Shown here: positions 1-8,980 of the stretch, in pieces
How positions within the stretch are numbered: position 1 is the first letter of the stretch
Layout of the letters: every line of letters begins with the position of its first letter
Origin: Planctomycetia bacterium
Lineage (GTDB): Bacteria; Planctomycetota; Phycisphaerae; UBA1845; UTPLA1
DNA length: 64,000 bases
Direction of reading: 5' to 3'
Assembly: GCA_015075745.1 (NCBI GenBank)
Contig: JABTTW010000002.1
Span: 186,001 to 250,000 of the forward strand
The notes under the pieces: generated by a model
Told to the model about the DNA's origin: nothing
Databases searched by the model: none
What the model saw: only the letters and a program-made list of their open reading frames with translations
Position numbers and translations under genes: made by a program

Positions 1-1
1 A

Positions 2-1051
2 ATCAGCAAGCCCGATGCCGGCAAACCGCTTCCCGAAATCGCCCTGAAGCCGACCGATTTCCACGCCGCCATGAAAGCCGCAGGCATGGATGGCGCTGTC
101 GCCAAGAACAGCATCGCCACGCGCCGTGCCTATGGCGCGGCACTGCTTGCCGTGGCCGAGGCGGAACCCAGAATCGTCGCCCTGGACGGAGACGTCCGTA
201 ATTCCACTTTCTCCGAGGTTTTCTTCGACAAGCATCCCGAACGCTTCGTCGAGTGCAAAATCGCCGAGCAGAACATGATCTCCACGGCCGTCGGCATGGC
301 CGCCGGGGGTTTCATCCCATTCGTAAGCACCTTCGCCAAGTTCGTCTCAAGAGCCTACGACCAGATAGAGCTCGCCCAGATCACGCGTGCCAACATCAAG
401 ATCACCGGCTCGCACGCTGGCATCTCACTCGGCGCTGACGGCCCCAGTCAGATGAGCCTGCACGACGTCGCTTATTTCAGATCTGCAAGCCAGACCGACG
501 ACGGCCGAGGCAATCCCGTTTGCATATCATTGCACCCTTCCGACGCCGTCTCGGCCTACCACTGCGTCTGGCTGATGGCGGCCCAGCCCGGCATGTGCTA
601 CATGCGAACGCACCGGCCCGACGTCCCGCTGCTCTACGCCCCGGATACGCAGTTCAAGATCGGCGGCTCTCACCAGCTCGCCGCCGGTGACGCCATCACC
701 ATCGTTTCCGCCGGCTACATGGTTCACGAATGCAAAAAGGCCGTCGAACTCCTCGCATCCGCCGGCATTAAGTGTTCCCTCATCGACGCCTACTGTCTGC
801 CGCTCAACATCGAGCCGATCTTCGCCGCCGCAGCCCAGACGAACTCTCGCATCCTGTGCGTCGAAGACAACTACATCGGCGGCCTCGCCGGCGCAGTGGC
901 CGAAGCAGCCGCCCGTCGGGGTGACATCCGCGTCGAGGCGATGACCTGCCGCCGCCTCCCCAAGAGCACCAGGACAACCGACGCCATCATGGCCTATGCC
1001 GGCCTCTCCGCGAAGGACATCGCCGACACCGCGCGCAAACTGATCGCCTAA
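2..1051 (+). CDS. tkt: Transketolase, C-terminal part (gene runs off the left edge)
   Basis: Transketolase moves two-carbon ketol units between sugar phosphates in the non-oxidative pentose phosphate pathway, using thiamine diphosphate. The reading frame is already open at base 2, so the N-terminal cofactor-binding domain lies outside the window. What is visible is the pyrimidine-binding domain followed by the C-terminal transketolase domain. The pyrimidine domain contains the KIAEQNM motif, whose Glu (codon at 266) is the residue that activates the thiamine ring. The segment GSHAGISLGADGPSQMSLHD is typical of the shorter, animal-like transketolase type (about 620 residues) rather than the E. 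coli type. An ATG at 71 is internal and not a real start. The stop overlaps the convergent queG by 4 bases. 1-deoxyxylulose-5-phosphate synthase is a related fold, but the motifs fit transketolase better. Confidence 0.9.
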   Translation: MSKPDAGKPLPEIALKPTDFHAAMKAAGMDGAVAKNSIATRRAYGAALLAVAEAEPRIVALDGDVRNSTFSEVFFDKHPERFVECKIAEQNMISTAVGMAAGGFIPFVSTFAKFVSRAYDQIELAQITRANIKITGSHAGISLGADGPSQMSLHDVAYFRSASQTDDGRGNPVCISLHPSDAVSAYHCVWLMAAQPGMCYMRTHRPDVPLLYAPDTQFKIGGSHQLAAGDAITIVSAGYMVHECKKAVELLASAGIKCSLIDAYCLPLNIEPIFAAAAQTNSRILCVEDNYIGGLAGAVAEAAARRGDIRVEAMTCRRLPKSTRTTDAIMAYAGLSAKDIADTARKLIA

Positions 1052-1983
1052 CCATCGCCCGTCAGATGAGACCGCGCGAGCTCCGCATTGCGCTTCCACA
1101 TCTTCAGCGAAACGCGGGAAACCGCCCGGCCCGCCGTCGCTTCTTGATGTCGCTCCTTGTCCCATGCCGCGATATCGTCCAGCGCTGGAAGCGCCGCGTC
1201 GACCGACTTCGCCAAAAGCCGCTCTTCCCGTGATGGCGCAACATCTCGATTGAACGGGCAAACCTCCTGACAAACATCACAACCAAACACCCAGTCGCCC
1301 ATCTTGGCGGCTAGTTCCGGATCAATCTCGACACGATGCTCGATCGTCAGATAAGAAATGCACCGCCGCGCATCCATCTCATACGCACGCGGAAACGCCT
1401 CCGTCGGGCAGGCGTCGAGACAGCGCGTGCACGACCCGCAGTGATCCGCGACCGGCGCATCCGCCGCCAGCGGAAGGCTCGTGATCACGACACCCAGCAC
1501 AAACCACGACCCGAGCCGCTGATTCAAGACCAGCGTGTTCTTTCCGATCCAGCCGATCCCCGCCATTGCCGCAAGCTCGCGCTCGGTGATCGCCGACGTA
1601 TCGACGCAGATCTTCGATTCAAACGGCGTCGGAATCTCGTCGTGCAATTGATCGACGAGATGCGACAGCTTCTCCTTCAGTATCGCGTGATAATCCTCCC
1701 CCCACGCATACATCGCCACCCGGCCCCGCGCGGCGTCATCCGCCACAGCCGGCGGAGCCTGGCGATAGCTCTGTGCAACAACAATGACACTCCGGGCCCA
1801 GGGCAGCCACGTCGTCAGGTCCACCCGCGAATTGAGGTGACGGTGCAGATACCCCATTCGACCGGCGCGACCCTCCGCCAGCCACCGGGTCAGGTACTTG
1901 CCGCGAGGAATGGCGCCGGCGGGGGCGATGCCGCATTGCTCGAAGCCCAACCCGCCGGCGAGCCGCTTCACCGCCTCCGTCAT
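1048..1983 (-). CDS. queG: Epoxyqueuosine reductase QueG
   Basis: QueG catalyses the last step of queuosine tRNA modification, reducing epoxyqueuosine to queuosine with a cobalamin cofactor and two [4Fe-4S] clusters. The N-terminal half carries the DUF1730-type segment, including WARSVIVVAQSYR and GIGWIGKNTLV. The C-terminal half has two ferredoxin-like cysteine clusters, CGSCTRCLDACP and CDVCQEVCP. The open frame extends to a GTG at 2076, with further ATGs at 2055, 2013 and 1998. I chose the ATG at 1983 (MTEAVKRLAGGLGFEQCGIA, 311 residues) because GGAAG lies 8 bases upstream and the N-terminus then fits the family. The true start could be one of the upstream codons. The gene is convergent with the transketolase. 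Confidence 0.9.
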   Translation of the reverse strand: MTEAVKRLAGGLGFEQCGIAPAGAIPRGKYLTRWLAEGRAGRMGYLHRHLNSRVDLTTWLPWARSVIVVAQSYRQAPPAVADDAARGRVAMYAWGEDYHAILKEKLSHLVDQLHDEIPTPFESKICVDTSAITERELAAMAGIGWIGKNTLVLNQRLGSWFVLGVVITSLPLAADAPVADHCGSCTRCLDACPTEAFPRAYEMDARRCISYLTIEHRVEIDPELAAKMGDWVFGCDVCQEVCPFNRDVAPSREERLLAKSVDAALPALDDIAAWDKERHQEATAGRAVSRVSLKMWKRNAELARSHLTGDG

Positions 1984-2148
1984 TTTCCCTGCTTCCATGT
2001 CATAACCGCCCATCACAAAGATGAAGTCTACCAAACTCCGGGCGTTAAGGGACATACCGCCTTTTTCCCGGCGCACTTTGACAGCTCGCCCCGATTTGCT
2101 CTACATTGCCCCGTTTGACCGATTGCTACCCAAACACGGACCGGCGAG

Positions 2149-2628
2149 ATGATCTTCAACTTCGAGTGGTGGTTTGACGCCTCCTATCGTGACCGCGTGG
2201 ACGAAGCCAAGAGGCGCTGCGCCCTTCTTAACAATCCCACTGTGGACCCCGAGAAGGCCGAGGAAAACAAGACCTACCGCAAGTTCTACGAAGAGCTTGA
2301 ATCCCGCACGATTATCTACCTCCGAGACGGTTTCTCGTACGAATTGAAGGAACTGATCCCCTCGCGCAGCACCGCCGCCCTGACATTCGAGTGTGCGCCG
2401 GTGGACGACCTTTATCGTGTCGGCGCCTTCGTCGTGACGATCCCCTTCGAGGAGATTGTCCGCGTTGAGGTCTTCGCATGCCACCCGAAAGAGAAACCGG
2501 AAGATATGCCCTCTATCAAGGGCTTCGGCGGAGCGCAGGGCCCGCCCGGTCCGCCCGGCCCCCCCGGTCCCCCGAGTCCGCCTAAACGCGCGGACGATCG
2601 ACCACCCCGGCGCGAAGGGTTGGATTAG
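2149..2628 (+). CDS. Hypothetical protein with collagen-like Gly-Pro-Pro tail
   Basis: A 159-residue cytoplasmic-looking protein with no signal peptide or membrane segment. I do not recognise its family. Residues 1 to about 120 form a mixed charged domain rich in aromatic residues near the start (FNFEWWFDASYRDRV). The tail contains four consecutive Gly-Pro-Pro triplets (GPPGPPGPPGPP), followed by PSPPKRADDRPP. Such short collagen-like runs occur in bacteria as flexible or surface-exposed tails, but four triplets are too few to assume a triple helix. It starts 150 bases upstream-divergent from queG. No operon partner follows, since sppA lies 300 bases downstream. Confidence 0.6.
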   Translation: MIFNFEWWFDASYRDRVDEAKRRCALLNNPTVDPEKAEENKTYRKFYEELESRTIIYLRDGFSYELKELIPSRSTAALTFECAPVDDLYRVGAFVVTIPFEEIVRVEVFACHPKEKPEDMPSIKGFGGAQGPPGPPGPPGPPSPPKRADDRPPRREGLD

Positions 2629-2928
2629 GCCTCCCTTTTTCCGCCCCTTCCAGTGCCATGCCAACTGATTATGGCACAGGCGCTTGGCCTGACGCTCTCG
2701 ATATCAAGTTTTTTTCCAATTCCCGATTCCTCGGGCGATCTCGTGGGGAATTCGCCGCCAGCCCTGATTCCTGATTCAGAATGCGGCTCAGCGGGAGTGA
2801 GGACCTCAAGCGGATTGCGTTAACCCTTCCCGGGCCTGCGGAGAATGAGTGGTTCACCGCAAGGCCGGTGGGAAATAATTTGTGACTTGCCCGGAATCCC
2901 CTACCGGGCAGACAGGTGGAAAAGTCGA
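2629..2928. other. Non-coding gap upstream of sppA
   Basis: About 300 bases without a credible gene. Its middle has two AT-rich spots with near-repeats of GATTCC/GATTC around 2715-2785. The last bases hold the sppA ribosome-binding site. The frame upstream of the sppA start stays open to 2845 but looks non-coding. Confidence 0.5.
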
Positions 2929-4788
2929 ATGTTAAATCGCTCAAGACCAATTCTGACACCAAGCTTGTTGATCTGCACCGTCCTCGCGCTCCCAAGCGCC
3001 GCCCTGGCGGAGAACACCGTCGCCGTCTTCAAGATCAAGGGTCCCCTGACTGAGGCCCCGGCCCAGATGAATCTCGGCGAGATCTTCGGCGAGGCCGCGC
3101 CCATGAACATGTTCGACCTCCTCGAGCGCCTCCGCGAGGCCCGCACCGACAAAAACGTCCAGGCGGTCATCTTCGACGTGGAAGAGGCCGTGCTCGGCAT
3201 GGCTCAGATTCAGGAGCTCCGCGCCCAATTCGAAGCTCTCAAGGCCACCGAAAAGGACGTCCTCATCTATTGCGAGACCCTCACGCCCGGCAAGCTCGTC
3301 CTCGGATCGGCGGCGAGTGAACTGTGGCTCCTTCCAAGCGGCGACGTGGACGTCCGCGGCATTTACGGCGAATCCTCCTACTACAAGAACCTGCTCGACA
3401 ATATCAAGGTCGAGGCCGACATCCTCCATTGCGGCGATTACAAGTCCGCCGGCGAGCCCTTCTATCGCACAGGCCCCAGCAAGCCCGCCGAGGAGCAGCT
3501 CAATCGCCTGCTCGACGGCATCTTCGAGCAGTTGGTGGACAACATCGCCAAGAGCCGAAAGCTCTCCCCCGAAAGAGTAATTGCCCTGATGGACAAGGGC
3601 GCCATGTCTCCCAAGGAGGCCCTCGAGGCCAAGTTGGTCGACAAGCTCGCCTATCGCGAGGACTTCATCGCCTCAGTCAAGAAACGCTATGGTCCCGAAC
3701 TGAAGATCGCCCGCAATTACGGCAAGGAGAAGGGCCCCAAGCTCGACTTTTCAAACCCCTTCGCATTCTTCTCCGTCTTCTCCGACATGATGAAAGGCAA
3801 AAAGCACTCCGAAAAGCCCGCCGTGGCGATCGTTCATGTTGAGAGCATGATCACACAGGGCGAGACCGAGTCCGGCCTCTTCGGCGGCACCTCCAACGCC
3901 GGATCGTCCACCGTTCGCCGCGCCATTGCCAAGGCCGCCGCCGATGACAGCGTGAAGGCACTCGTCCTCCGCGTGGATTCCCCTGGTGGTTCCGCCATCG
4001 CCAGTGACATCATCTGTGAAGCGACCAAGCGCTTTAAGGATTCCGACCGCCCGTTCATCGTATCCATGGGTAATGTGGCCGGCAGCGGCGGCTATTACGT
4101 CTCTGCCCTCGCCGATGTCATCTTTGCCGAGCCCTCAACCATCACCGGCTCGATCGGCGTCGTCGGCGGCAAGATCGTCACCAAGGGCCTCTGGGACTGG
4201 GTCGGCATCACCAGTCACGAATTCAAGCGCGGCGAGCACGCCGACATCATGAACACCAATCGGCGGTTCACCGATGAAGAGCGCGACATGGTTCAGGGCT
4301 GGATGAATCGCATCTATGAAGATTTCAAGGGTCGCGTCATCGAAGGCCGTGGCAAAAAGATCAAGGGCGATCTGGAACCCCTCGCCGGCGGTCGCGTATA
4401 CACCGGTAAGCAGGCCCTCGAGATAGGCCTCGTCGATCGACTCGGCGGCATGGCCGACGCCATCAAGTTCGCGGCGAGCAAGGCTGAGTTGGGCACCAAC
4501 TATGAAGTTCGGGTTTACCCCGAGCCAAAGACCATTTTCGACAAGATCATGGAAGGCATGTCGGAGGACGACGACGCGGACAAGTTTGTGTCAATCCAGA
4601 CCGCGCTGAGCTCCCGCTTCGCCGGCTTGCCGCAAGTCGCCTCGGCACTGGAGGCCTTAAAGACCCTCGATCCCGCCAAGGCGGTGGCCCTGCAAAAATT
4701 CTTGATTCAGATGGAACTGTTTTCCAACGAATGCGTTCTTCTAATAGGACCGGCGTCCACCTGCACCGGAGTGCCCGGCCTGAACTGA
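2929..4788 (+). CDS. sppA: Signal peptide peptidase SppA, long (two-domain) type
   Basis: SppA is a serine/lysine-dyad protease that degrades cleaved signal peptides at the inner membrane. The product is 619 residues, the same size class as the E. coli two-domain SppA. I chose the ATG at 2929 because AGGTGGA sits 8 bases upstream and the resulting N-terminus is a clean signal peptide or anchor ending ALPSAALA. The N-terminal half carries the general base Lys172 in CGDYKSAGEPF. The C-terminal half carries the nucleophile Ser386 in GNVAGSGGYYVSALAD. Both key residues are present, so the enzyme is probably active. It stands alone, with no obvious operon partner. Confidence 0.92.
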   Translation: MLNRSRPILTPSLLICTVLALPSAALAENTVAVFKIKGPLTEAPAQMNLGEIFGEAAPMNMFDLLERLREARTDKNVQAVIFDVEEAVLGMAQIQELRAQFEALKATEKDVLIYCETLTPGKLVLGSAASELWLLPSGDVDVRGIYGESSYYKNLLDNIKVEADILHCGDYKSAGEPFYRTGPSKPAEEQLNRLLDGIFEQLVDNIAKSRKLSPERVIALMDKGAMSPKEALEAKLVDKLAYREDFIASVKKRYGPELKIARNYGKEKGPKLDFSNPFAFFSVFSDMMKGKKHSEKPAVAIVHVESMITQGETESGLFGGTSNAGSSTVRRAIAKAAADDSVKALVLRVDSPGGSAIASDIICEATKRFKDSDRPFIVSMGNVAGSGGYYVSALADVIFAEPSTITGSIGVVGGKIVTKGLWDWVGITSHEFKRGEHADIMNTNRRFTDEERDMVQGWMNRIYEDFKGRVIEGRGKKIKGDLEPLAGGRVYTGKQALEIGLVDRLGGMADAIKFAASKAELGTNYEVRVYPEPKTIFDKIMEGMSEDDDADKFVSIQTALSSRFAGLPQVASALEALKTLDPAKAVALQKFLIQMELFSNECVLLIGPASTCTGVPGLN

Positions 4789-4889
4789 ACAGACTAACCA
4801 ACCTCGCGGCCGCTTGGTAATGGAGACCATCCGCCGCGAGCAACCGACTCCCACTCCACCCTCTGGCCCGGCTGCTGAGGCCCAAAACC

Positions 4890-4913
4890 TTGGCTGCCGG
4901 GCCAACCTTTTTT
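4890..4913 (+). terminator. Candidate rho-independent terminator after sppA
   Basis: TTGGC and GCCAA form a 5-bp stem around a 6-base loop, followed by CCTTTTTT. It lies about 100 bases past the sppA stop. The stem is short, so support is moderate. Confidence 0.4.
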
Positions 4914-5074
4914 CCCAAGGCCCGCCTGCATCCTTCATTTCCCGCCCCCTCTTTCGGTATAATAAAGACATACACGCGGCGGACGGCCATCCTTCCGTCC
5001 ACAGGGGGATCACACTTCAGTTCGCCGCTATTGGCCGCGCCCCGCATGCGGCCTGAAACTGGGAGGGAAATGTC

Positions 5075-5923
5075 ATGTTGAGCATTCGCCGCTCGATTGT
5101 CGTCATCGCTGTGCTTGCCGTCGCGAGCATTCCTGCCGCCGCATCCGACAAGATCCCCGTCTCCTGGCAGGAAGACGCCGCGTCAGCCGCCGCAAGGGCC
5201 TCGCTTTCCCATACCATCGACCCCGTCGAGTTCAACAAGATGCCGCTGGGCCGGCTCCTCGACCATCTCGCCGGCCTCGCTGATCTCAGCCTCTCCGTCC
5301 GCTGGCCCGCGCTCAATCGCATCGGCGTGTTCAGCGACAGCCTCATCACCATGAAGCTCGGCGACACGACCATCTCCGCGGCGCTGACGCAGGCCCTCGC
5401 CCAGGCCGATCGTGACGGCCACGAAACCGACTTCGCCATCCGCGACGGCATCGTCGTGATCTCGTCAAAGGCAGACCTCGCGCGCGACGTGGACGTGCGC
5501 GTTTACGACATCTCATCCCTGCTCGATCGAAAGCTGTCCGACCGCGAGCAGCGCGAACTCCAGGAGTCCGTCGCCGCACTTTGGAAGCAGCACTACCACG
5601 TCTTCGCCCCGCCATGGCACCGGCAACCGCGCCGGTGGGCCCACGAGTCTCGCCGCCCCGCCCTGAAGGATCGCACCAAAAGCCCGCGCGAGCGCGAGAC
5701 GACCGACATCATTCTGGAAATAGAGGAAACGCTCACATCGCGAAGAGTCGCCCAGCTTGTGCACGCGATTCGCACGACCATCGAACCAAAGACATGGGAC
5801 ACCGCAGGCGGCGATGCCTCCATCAAAGCCGTCGGCCCCAAGCTCGTCGTGCGCCAATCCATCGAAGGCCACCGCGCCGTCCACGAACTTCTAAACGGCC
5901 TCGTCACAGATCCGCGTCATTGA
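5075..5923 (+). CDS. Secreted protein with STN/secretin N0-like domain
   Basis: A 282-residue exported protein. The start at 5075 is supported by GGAGG 8 bases upstream and a signal peptide, MLSIRRSIVVIAVLAVASIP, ending at about residue 24 (PAAAS). Residues of roughly 50-130 have the pattern of an STN or secretin N0 short domain: FNKMPLGRLLDHLAGLADLS, then TISAALTQALAQA, then IRDGIVVISSK. That domain is known from secretins, TonB receptors and FecR-type regulators, where it binds partners in the periplasm. The remainder (about 140-282) has no recognised domain. No secretin barrel is present, so this is not itself a secretin. The gene is convergent with the AAA+ ATPase, with 7 bases between the stops. 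Confidence 0.6.
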   Translation: MLSIRRSIVVIAVLAVASIPAAASDKIPVSWQEDAASAAARASLSHTIDPVEFNKMPLGRLLDHLAGLADLSLSVRWPALNRIGVFSDSLITMKLGDTTISAALTQALAQADRDGHETDFAIRDGIVVISSKADLARDVDVRVYDISSLLDRKLSDREQRELQESVAALWKQHYHVFAPPWHRQPRRWAHESRRPALKDRTKSPRERETTDIILEIEETLTSRRVAQLVHAIRTTIEPKTWDTAGGDASIKAVGPKLVVRQSIEGHRAVHELLNGLVTDPRH

Positions 5924-5930
5924 CGCGCCG

Positions 5931-7343
5931 TCAGAGCTGATACGCTATCCGCCCGCGCTTGGTCGAACGCGAGATCTTTTGATGCGCGTACAGTCCCGCA
6001 AGGACAAACTCCACGCAGCTCGCCCGCATCTCCGGGTCCGCAGATGGGTTCATCTCAAAGGCCTTCTCCCACGCCGGCGGCACGCGCTTCAATCGCTCGG
6101 CATAGTCCGATGACGGCAGCATGTCGCCCACCTCGATGCTGACCCCCTTGCCGAAGATGCCAGCGATCTCTTCGAATCCGTGCTCGTCGCAATACTCGTC
6201 GAAGACCGTCTTGATCGCCTCGACCATCACCGCCTCGATGACCTGCTGCTCGCTCATCTGATGACTGCTCATCATGTCGAGTTCCAGCTTGCCCATCGAG
6301 CTGCTGGCCAGGTGGCTCAGGTCGCTGATGCGCGGCACCGCGTGCGCCTCGCCGAGAACCGCCGCCCGGCGGCGGGCGCTGGCGATCAGCGTGCGATAGT
6401 TGGCGATCGAAAACCGCGCGCTGACGCCGGACTGCGCATCGATGAAGTCGCTCTTCCTCGCCGCAATGCTGATCTGCTCGACGACTTCCTTCATGAACAG
6501 CGGCACACGAACCGGGAATGGCCCCTCAAGCTCAACGCCCGCCTCCTGCTCCATGATCGCGATGCCGGTTTCCCGCTCGTGCGGATAGTGCGTGCGAATC
6601 AGCGAACCGATGCGGTCCTTAAGCTGGGGGATCACCTTCCCGCTGCGGTTGTACGTCGCCGGGTTGGCGGAAAAGAGAATCACGATGTCCAGATCAAATC
6701 GAATCGGGAATCCCCGGATCTGCACGTCGCGCTCTTCGAGAATGTTGAACAGCCCCACCTGCACCAGTTCGTCCAGCTCCGGGACCTCGTTCATCGCGAA
6801 GATGCCGCGGTTCATCCGGGGAATCAGCCCGAAGTGCAGCGCATCCTCCGCCGACATGCTCGTCCCCATCGCCAGTTTCGCCGGGTCGATCTCGCCGATG
6901 ACATCCGCGAACTTCGTCCCGGGCGCCAGCCGCTCGGCGTAGCGATGCTCGCGCGGCCACCACTCGATCGGCGTCGCGTCGCCCTCGGCGGCGATCAATC
7001 GCTTTCCATACTGGCTGATCGGGTGGAGCGGGTCGTCGTGAAGCTCGCTTCCGGCGATGAATGGAATCTCCGGATCGAGCAGCCGAACCAGCCCGCGCAT
7101 CATGCGGCTCTTCGCCTGCCCCTTCTCGCCGAGAAAGAGCATGTCATGGCGCGCCAGGATGGCGAGACACACTTCGGGGATGACCGTGTCCTCGTACCCG
7201 ATGATGCCCGGGAAGATATCCTCGTGAGCGCTGAGGAGTTTGAGCAGATTGTCGTGGAGTTCCTGCTTGACCGAGCGGGACTTCCAACCGGAGGCCTTGA
7301 GTTCAGCGACGGTGCGGGGCTTGGTGGTAGAATTCGTATGCAT
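5931..7343 (-). CDS. ChlI/MoxR-type AAA+ ATPase
   Basis: A 470-residue AAA+ ATPase of the magnesium-chelatase ChlI/MoxR clade. The Walker A is GEKGQAKS (Lys78). The Walker B/sensor region reads [20 protein letters not shown], and the family's pre-sensor insert ([20 protein letters not shown]) and [12 protein letters not shown] follow. The C-terminal third is helical and typical of this clade. Relatives act with a von Willebrand A (VWA) protein as metal chelatases or protein-remodelling chaperones. No VWA gene is next to it here, and no chlorophyll or cobalamin genes are nearby, so metal chelation cannot be assumed. The ATG start gives a full-length N-terminus. The gene is divergent from the zinc-ribbon membrane protein, separated by about 100 bases. 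Confidence 0.8.
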   Translation of the reverse strand: MHTNSTTKPRTVAELKASGWKSRSVKQELHDNLLKLLSAHEDIFPGIIGYEDTVIPEVCLAILARHDMLFLGEKGQAKSRMMRGLVRLLDPEIPFIAGSELHDDPLHPISQYGKRLIAAEGDATPIEWWPREHRYAERLAPGTKFADVIGEIDPAKLAMGTSMSAEDALHFGLIPRMNRGIFAMNEVPELDELVQVGLFNILEERDVQIRGFPIRFDLDIVILFSANPATYNRSGKVIPQLKDRIGSLIRTHYPHERETGIAIMEQEAGVELEGPFPVRVPLFMKEVVEQISIAARKSDFIDAQSGVSARFSIANYRTLIASARRRAAVLGEAHAVPRISDLSHLASSSMGKLELDMMSSHQMSEQQVIEAVMVEAIKTVFDEYCDEHGFEEIAGIFGKGVSIEVGDMLPSSDYAERLKRVPPAWEKAFEMNPSADPEMRASCVEFVLAGLYAHQKISRSTKRGRIAYQL

Positions 7344-7447
7344 AGTGCGTCATTGTAGCGGTCGGGCGAAAAGCGTTCAGGATTGCAATTGCCGGGCGTC
7401 AATCGACGATTCGGCGGTCTCATGAGCGAATTAGGCAGGAAGCGTCG

Positions 7448-8446
7448 ATGAGCGAGGCCGTCATGGAAGCGCCGGAGTCCACCGATCCCAACCCCGCGCC
7501 GCCGAATTGGGACGCGATCCAGGAGGAGATTCACTGCCCGCTCTGTGAATACAACCTGCGCGGCCTCTCCGCGCCGCGCTGCCCGGAGTGCGGGTACACC
7601 TTCATCTGGGCCGAGCTTCTGGAGATCGATCGGCGACTTCACCCTTACCTGTTTGAACACCACGCCGAGCGGCCCTACTGGTCGTTCGTCAAGACGATCA
7701 TCGGCGGACTGCGACCGTGGAAGTTCTGGAAGTCGCTGCACCCGGCGCAGCCCTGTCGCCCCCGGCGTCTGATGCGTTTTGCGGCGTGGATGCTCGTGCC
7801 CGCGATCCTCATCTGGGTCGCTCTTTTGGGCGGCGTGATCACCGAGCGAATGAGTCAACATATGAGGGCACGCCAGTGGGAGCGGGCCTACCTGACCAAC
7901 CCTCAGACTGCGTCCGAATACAAGGACTTCCTTGATTTATACGGCGGCCTCGAAGCATACCTCGACAGGCTCTACCCGATCACGATCGTCAGCATCATCA
8001 AAGGCGAGGGAGACCCTGCCCGCGTGATGCTCGATTATGCCGCTCCCTCCATCATGATCATCGCCTGGCCGATCGCCACTCTCCTGGCGCTCTGCGTCTT
8101 CGAGATCTCGCGCCGTCGCGTGAAGATCGCCCGCATCCACTTCGTCCGGGCCGTCGTCTACAGCGCCGACCTCATCTGGTGGATCGGCCTGATCATGTTC
8201 TTCATCGCCCTGCTGTCGAGCGCGGCCGGCTTTGGGCTGAATGTCGTCATTTCCACGATCATCCATCCAGTGACCTTTCTCGTCCTCGCAGGCGCGGCAG
8301 CGGTCATTGCCTTCGGCATCCGGCTGACATTCGCCTATCGCCGCTATCTCCGATTTCCGCACGCCGTCTGGGTCGTCCTCTCGTCGCAAATCATCGCCGG
8401 GCTGATCATTTTCAAGCTGGCTCTCGACCTTCGGCTGATACGCTGA
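7448..8446 (+). CDS. Zinc-ribbon membrane protein, about five transmembrane segments
   Basis: A 332-residue protein of unknown function. A zinc ribbon near the N-terminus has cysteine pairs at 30/33 and 45/48 (CPLCEYNLRGLSAPRCPECG). This CxxCxYxLxGL...RCPECG pattern recurs in planctomycete membrane proteins. About five hydrophobic segments follow, among them FAAWMLVPAILIWVALLGGV, SIMIIAWPIATLLALCVF, WWIGLIMFFIALL and VTFLVLAGAAAVIAFGI. The start is supported by GGAAG 6 bases upstream. A distant relative with the ribbon at its C-terminus is encoded at 52949-53677. Confidence 0.7.
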   Translation: MSEAVMEAPESTDPNPAPPNWDAIQEEIHCPLCEYNLRGLSAPRCPECGYTFIWAELLEIDRRLHPYLFEHHAERPYWSFVKTIIGGLRPWKFWKSLHPAQPCRPRRLMRFAAWMLVPAILIWVALLGGVITERMSQHMRARQWERAYLTNPQTASEYKDFLDLYGGLEAYLDRLYPITIVSIIKGEGDPARVMLDYAAPSIMIIAWPIATLLALCVFEISRRRVKIARIHFVRAVVYSADLIWWIGLIMFFIALLSSAAGFGLNVVISTIIHPVTFLVLAGAAAVIAFGIRLTFAYRRYLRFPHAVWVVLSSQIIAGLIIFKLALDLRLIR

Positions 8447-8980
8447 CAAGTCATAACGCTGAAAATGACTGAGATTTTTTTTCCGACGCCCTGCCGAATC
8501 GAAGCCCGAGGCAACCTGACCGGAGTCCGCCGCGAGGCCAATACGGCGACCCGCCGGCGCCTGCGCGCGGGCCGATTCTGGGCTTTCTTGATGCAGAATT
8601 CGAAGGTGACATAAGGTGACACAAGCCTCGCGAGAATTGTGCCAACTCTTGTGGCGGGCACGTGTTGGGGCAGCGCGAAAATCCGGCGGTTTTTTGGTGA
8701 AAATCAGGCCGCGCAACCGGTATGTCACTCGGCCGGCCGCCATCGGGCCGAACCCAGCAGAACATGAGCGTAGAATGGATTTTTGAGCAGGCATCTCAAA
8801 GGATGATCCTTGCTCCCTGTCCGCGCCTGAGGAATTGATGTTACCTACAATCGCTCAACGTATGATATGAATCACGCGACGACCTTGGATTCCCGATCAC
8901 AGGTTTTATCCAAATTTGCGGAGTGACTCTGCAGAGCAGACTGTCAGCGAAGAGGTTCCGAAAGAATAGAACCATATTCG
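8447..8980. other. Repeat-bearing gap before the HEPN gene
   Basis: About 530 bases with no credible gene. It contains family A repeat copy A1 (8592-8732). Around 8803-8827 there is a 24-base stretch resembling the middle of the family B repeat (ATCCTTGCTCCCTGTCCGCG). From about 8830 the base composition becomes AT-richer and stays so through the HEPN gene. Confidence 0.5.
8592..8732 (+). repeat. Dispersed repeat family A, copy A1
   Basis: It carries AAGGTGACATAAGGTGACAC, then TTGTGGCGGGCACGTGTTGG, a TTTTTTGGTGAAAA block and an AACCGGTATGTCAC tail. The same ordered blocks occur at 18666-18880, 18899-19035 and, inverted, 22076-22270. It is entirely non-coding. The palindromic head module seen in other copies is absent here. 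Confidence 0.8.
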
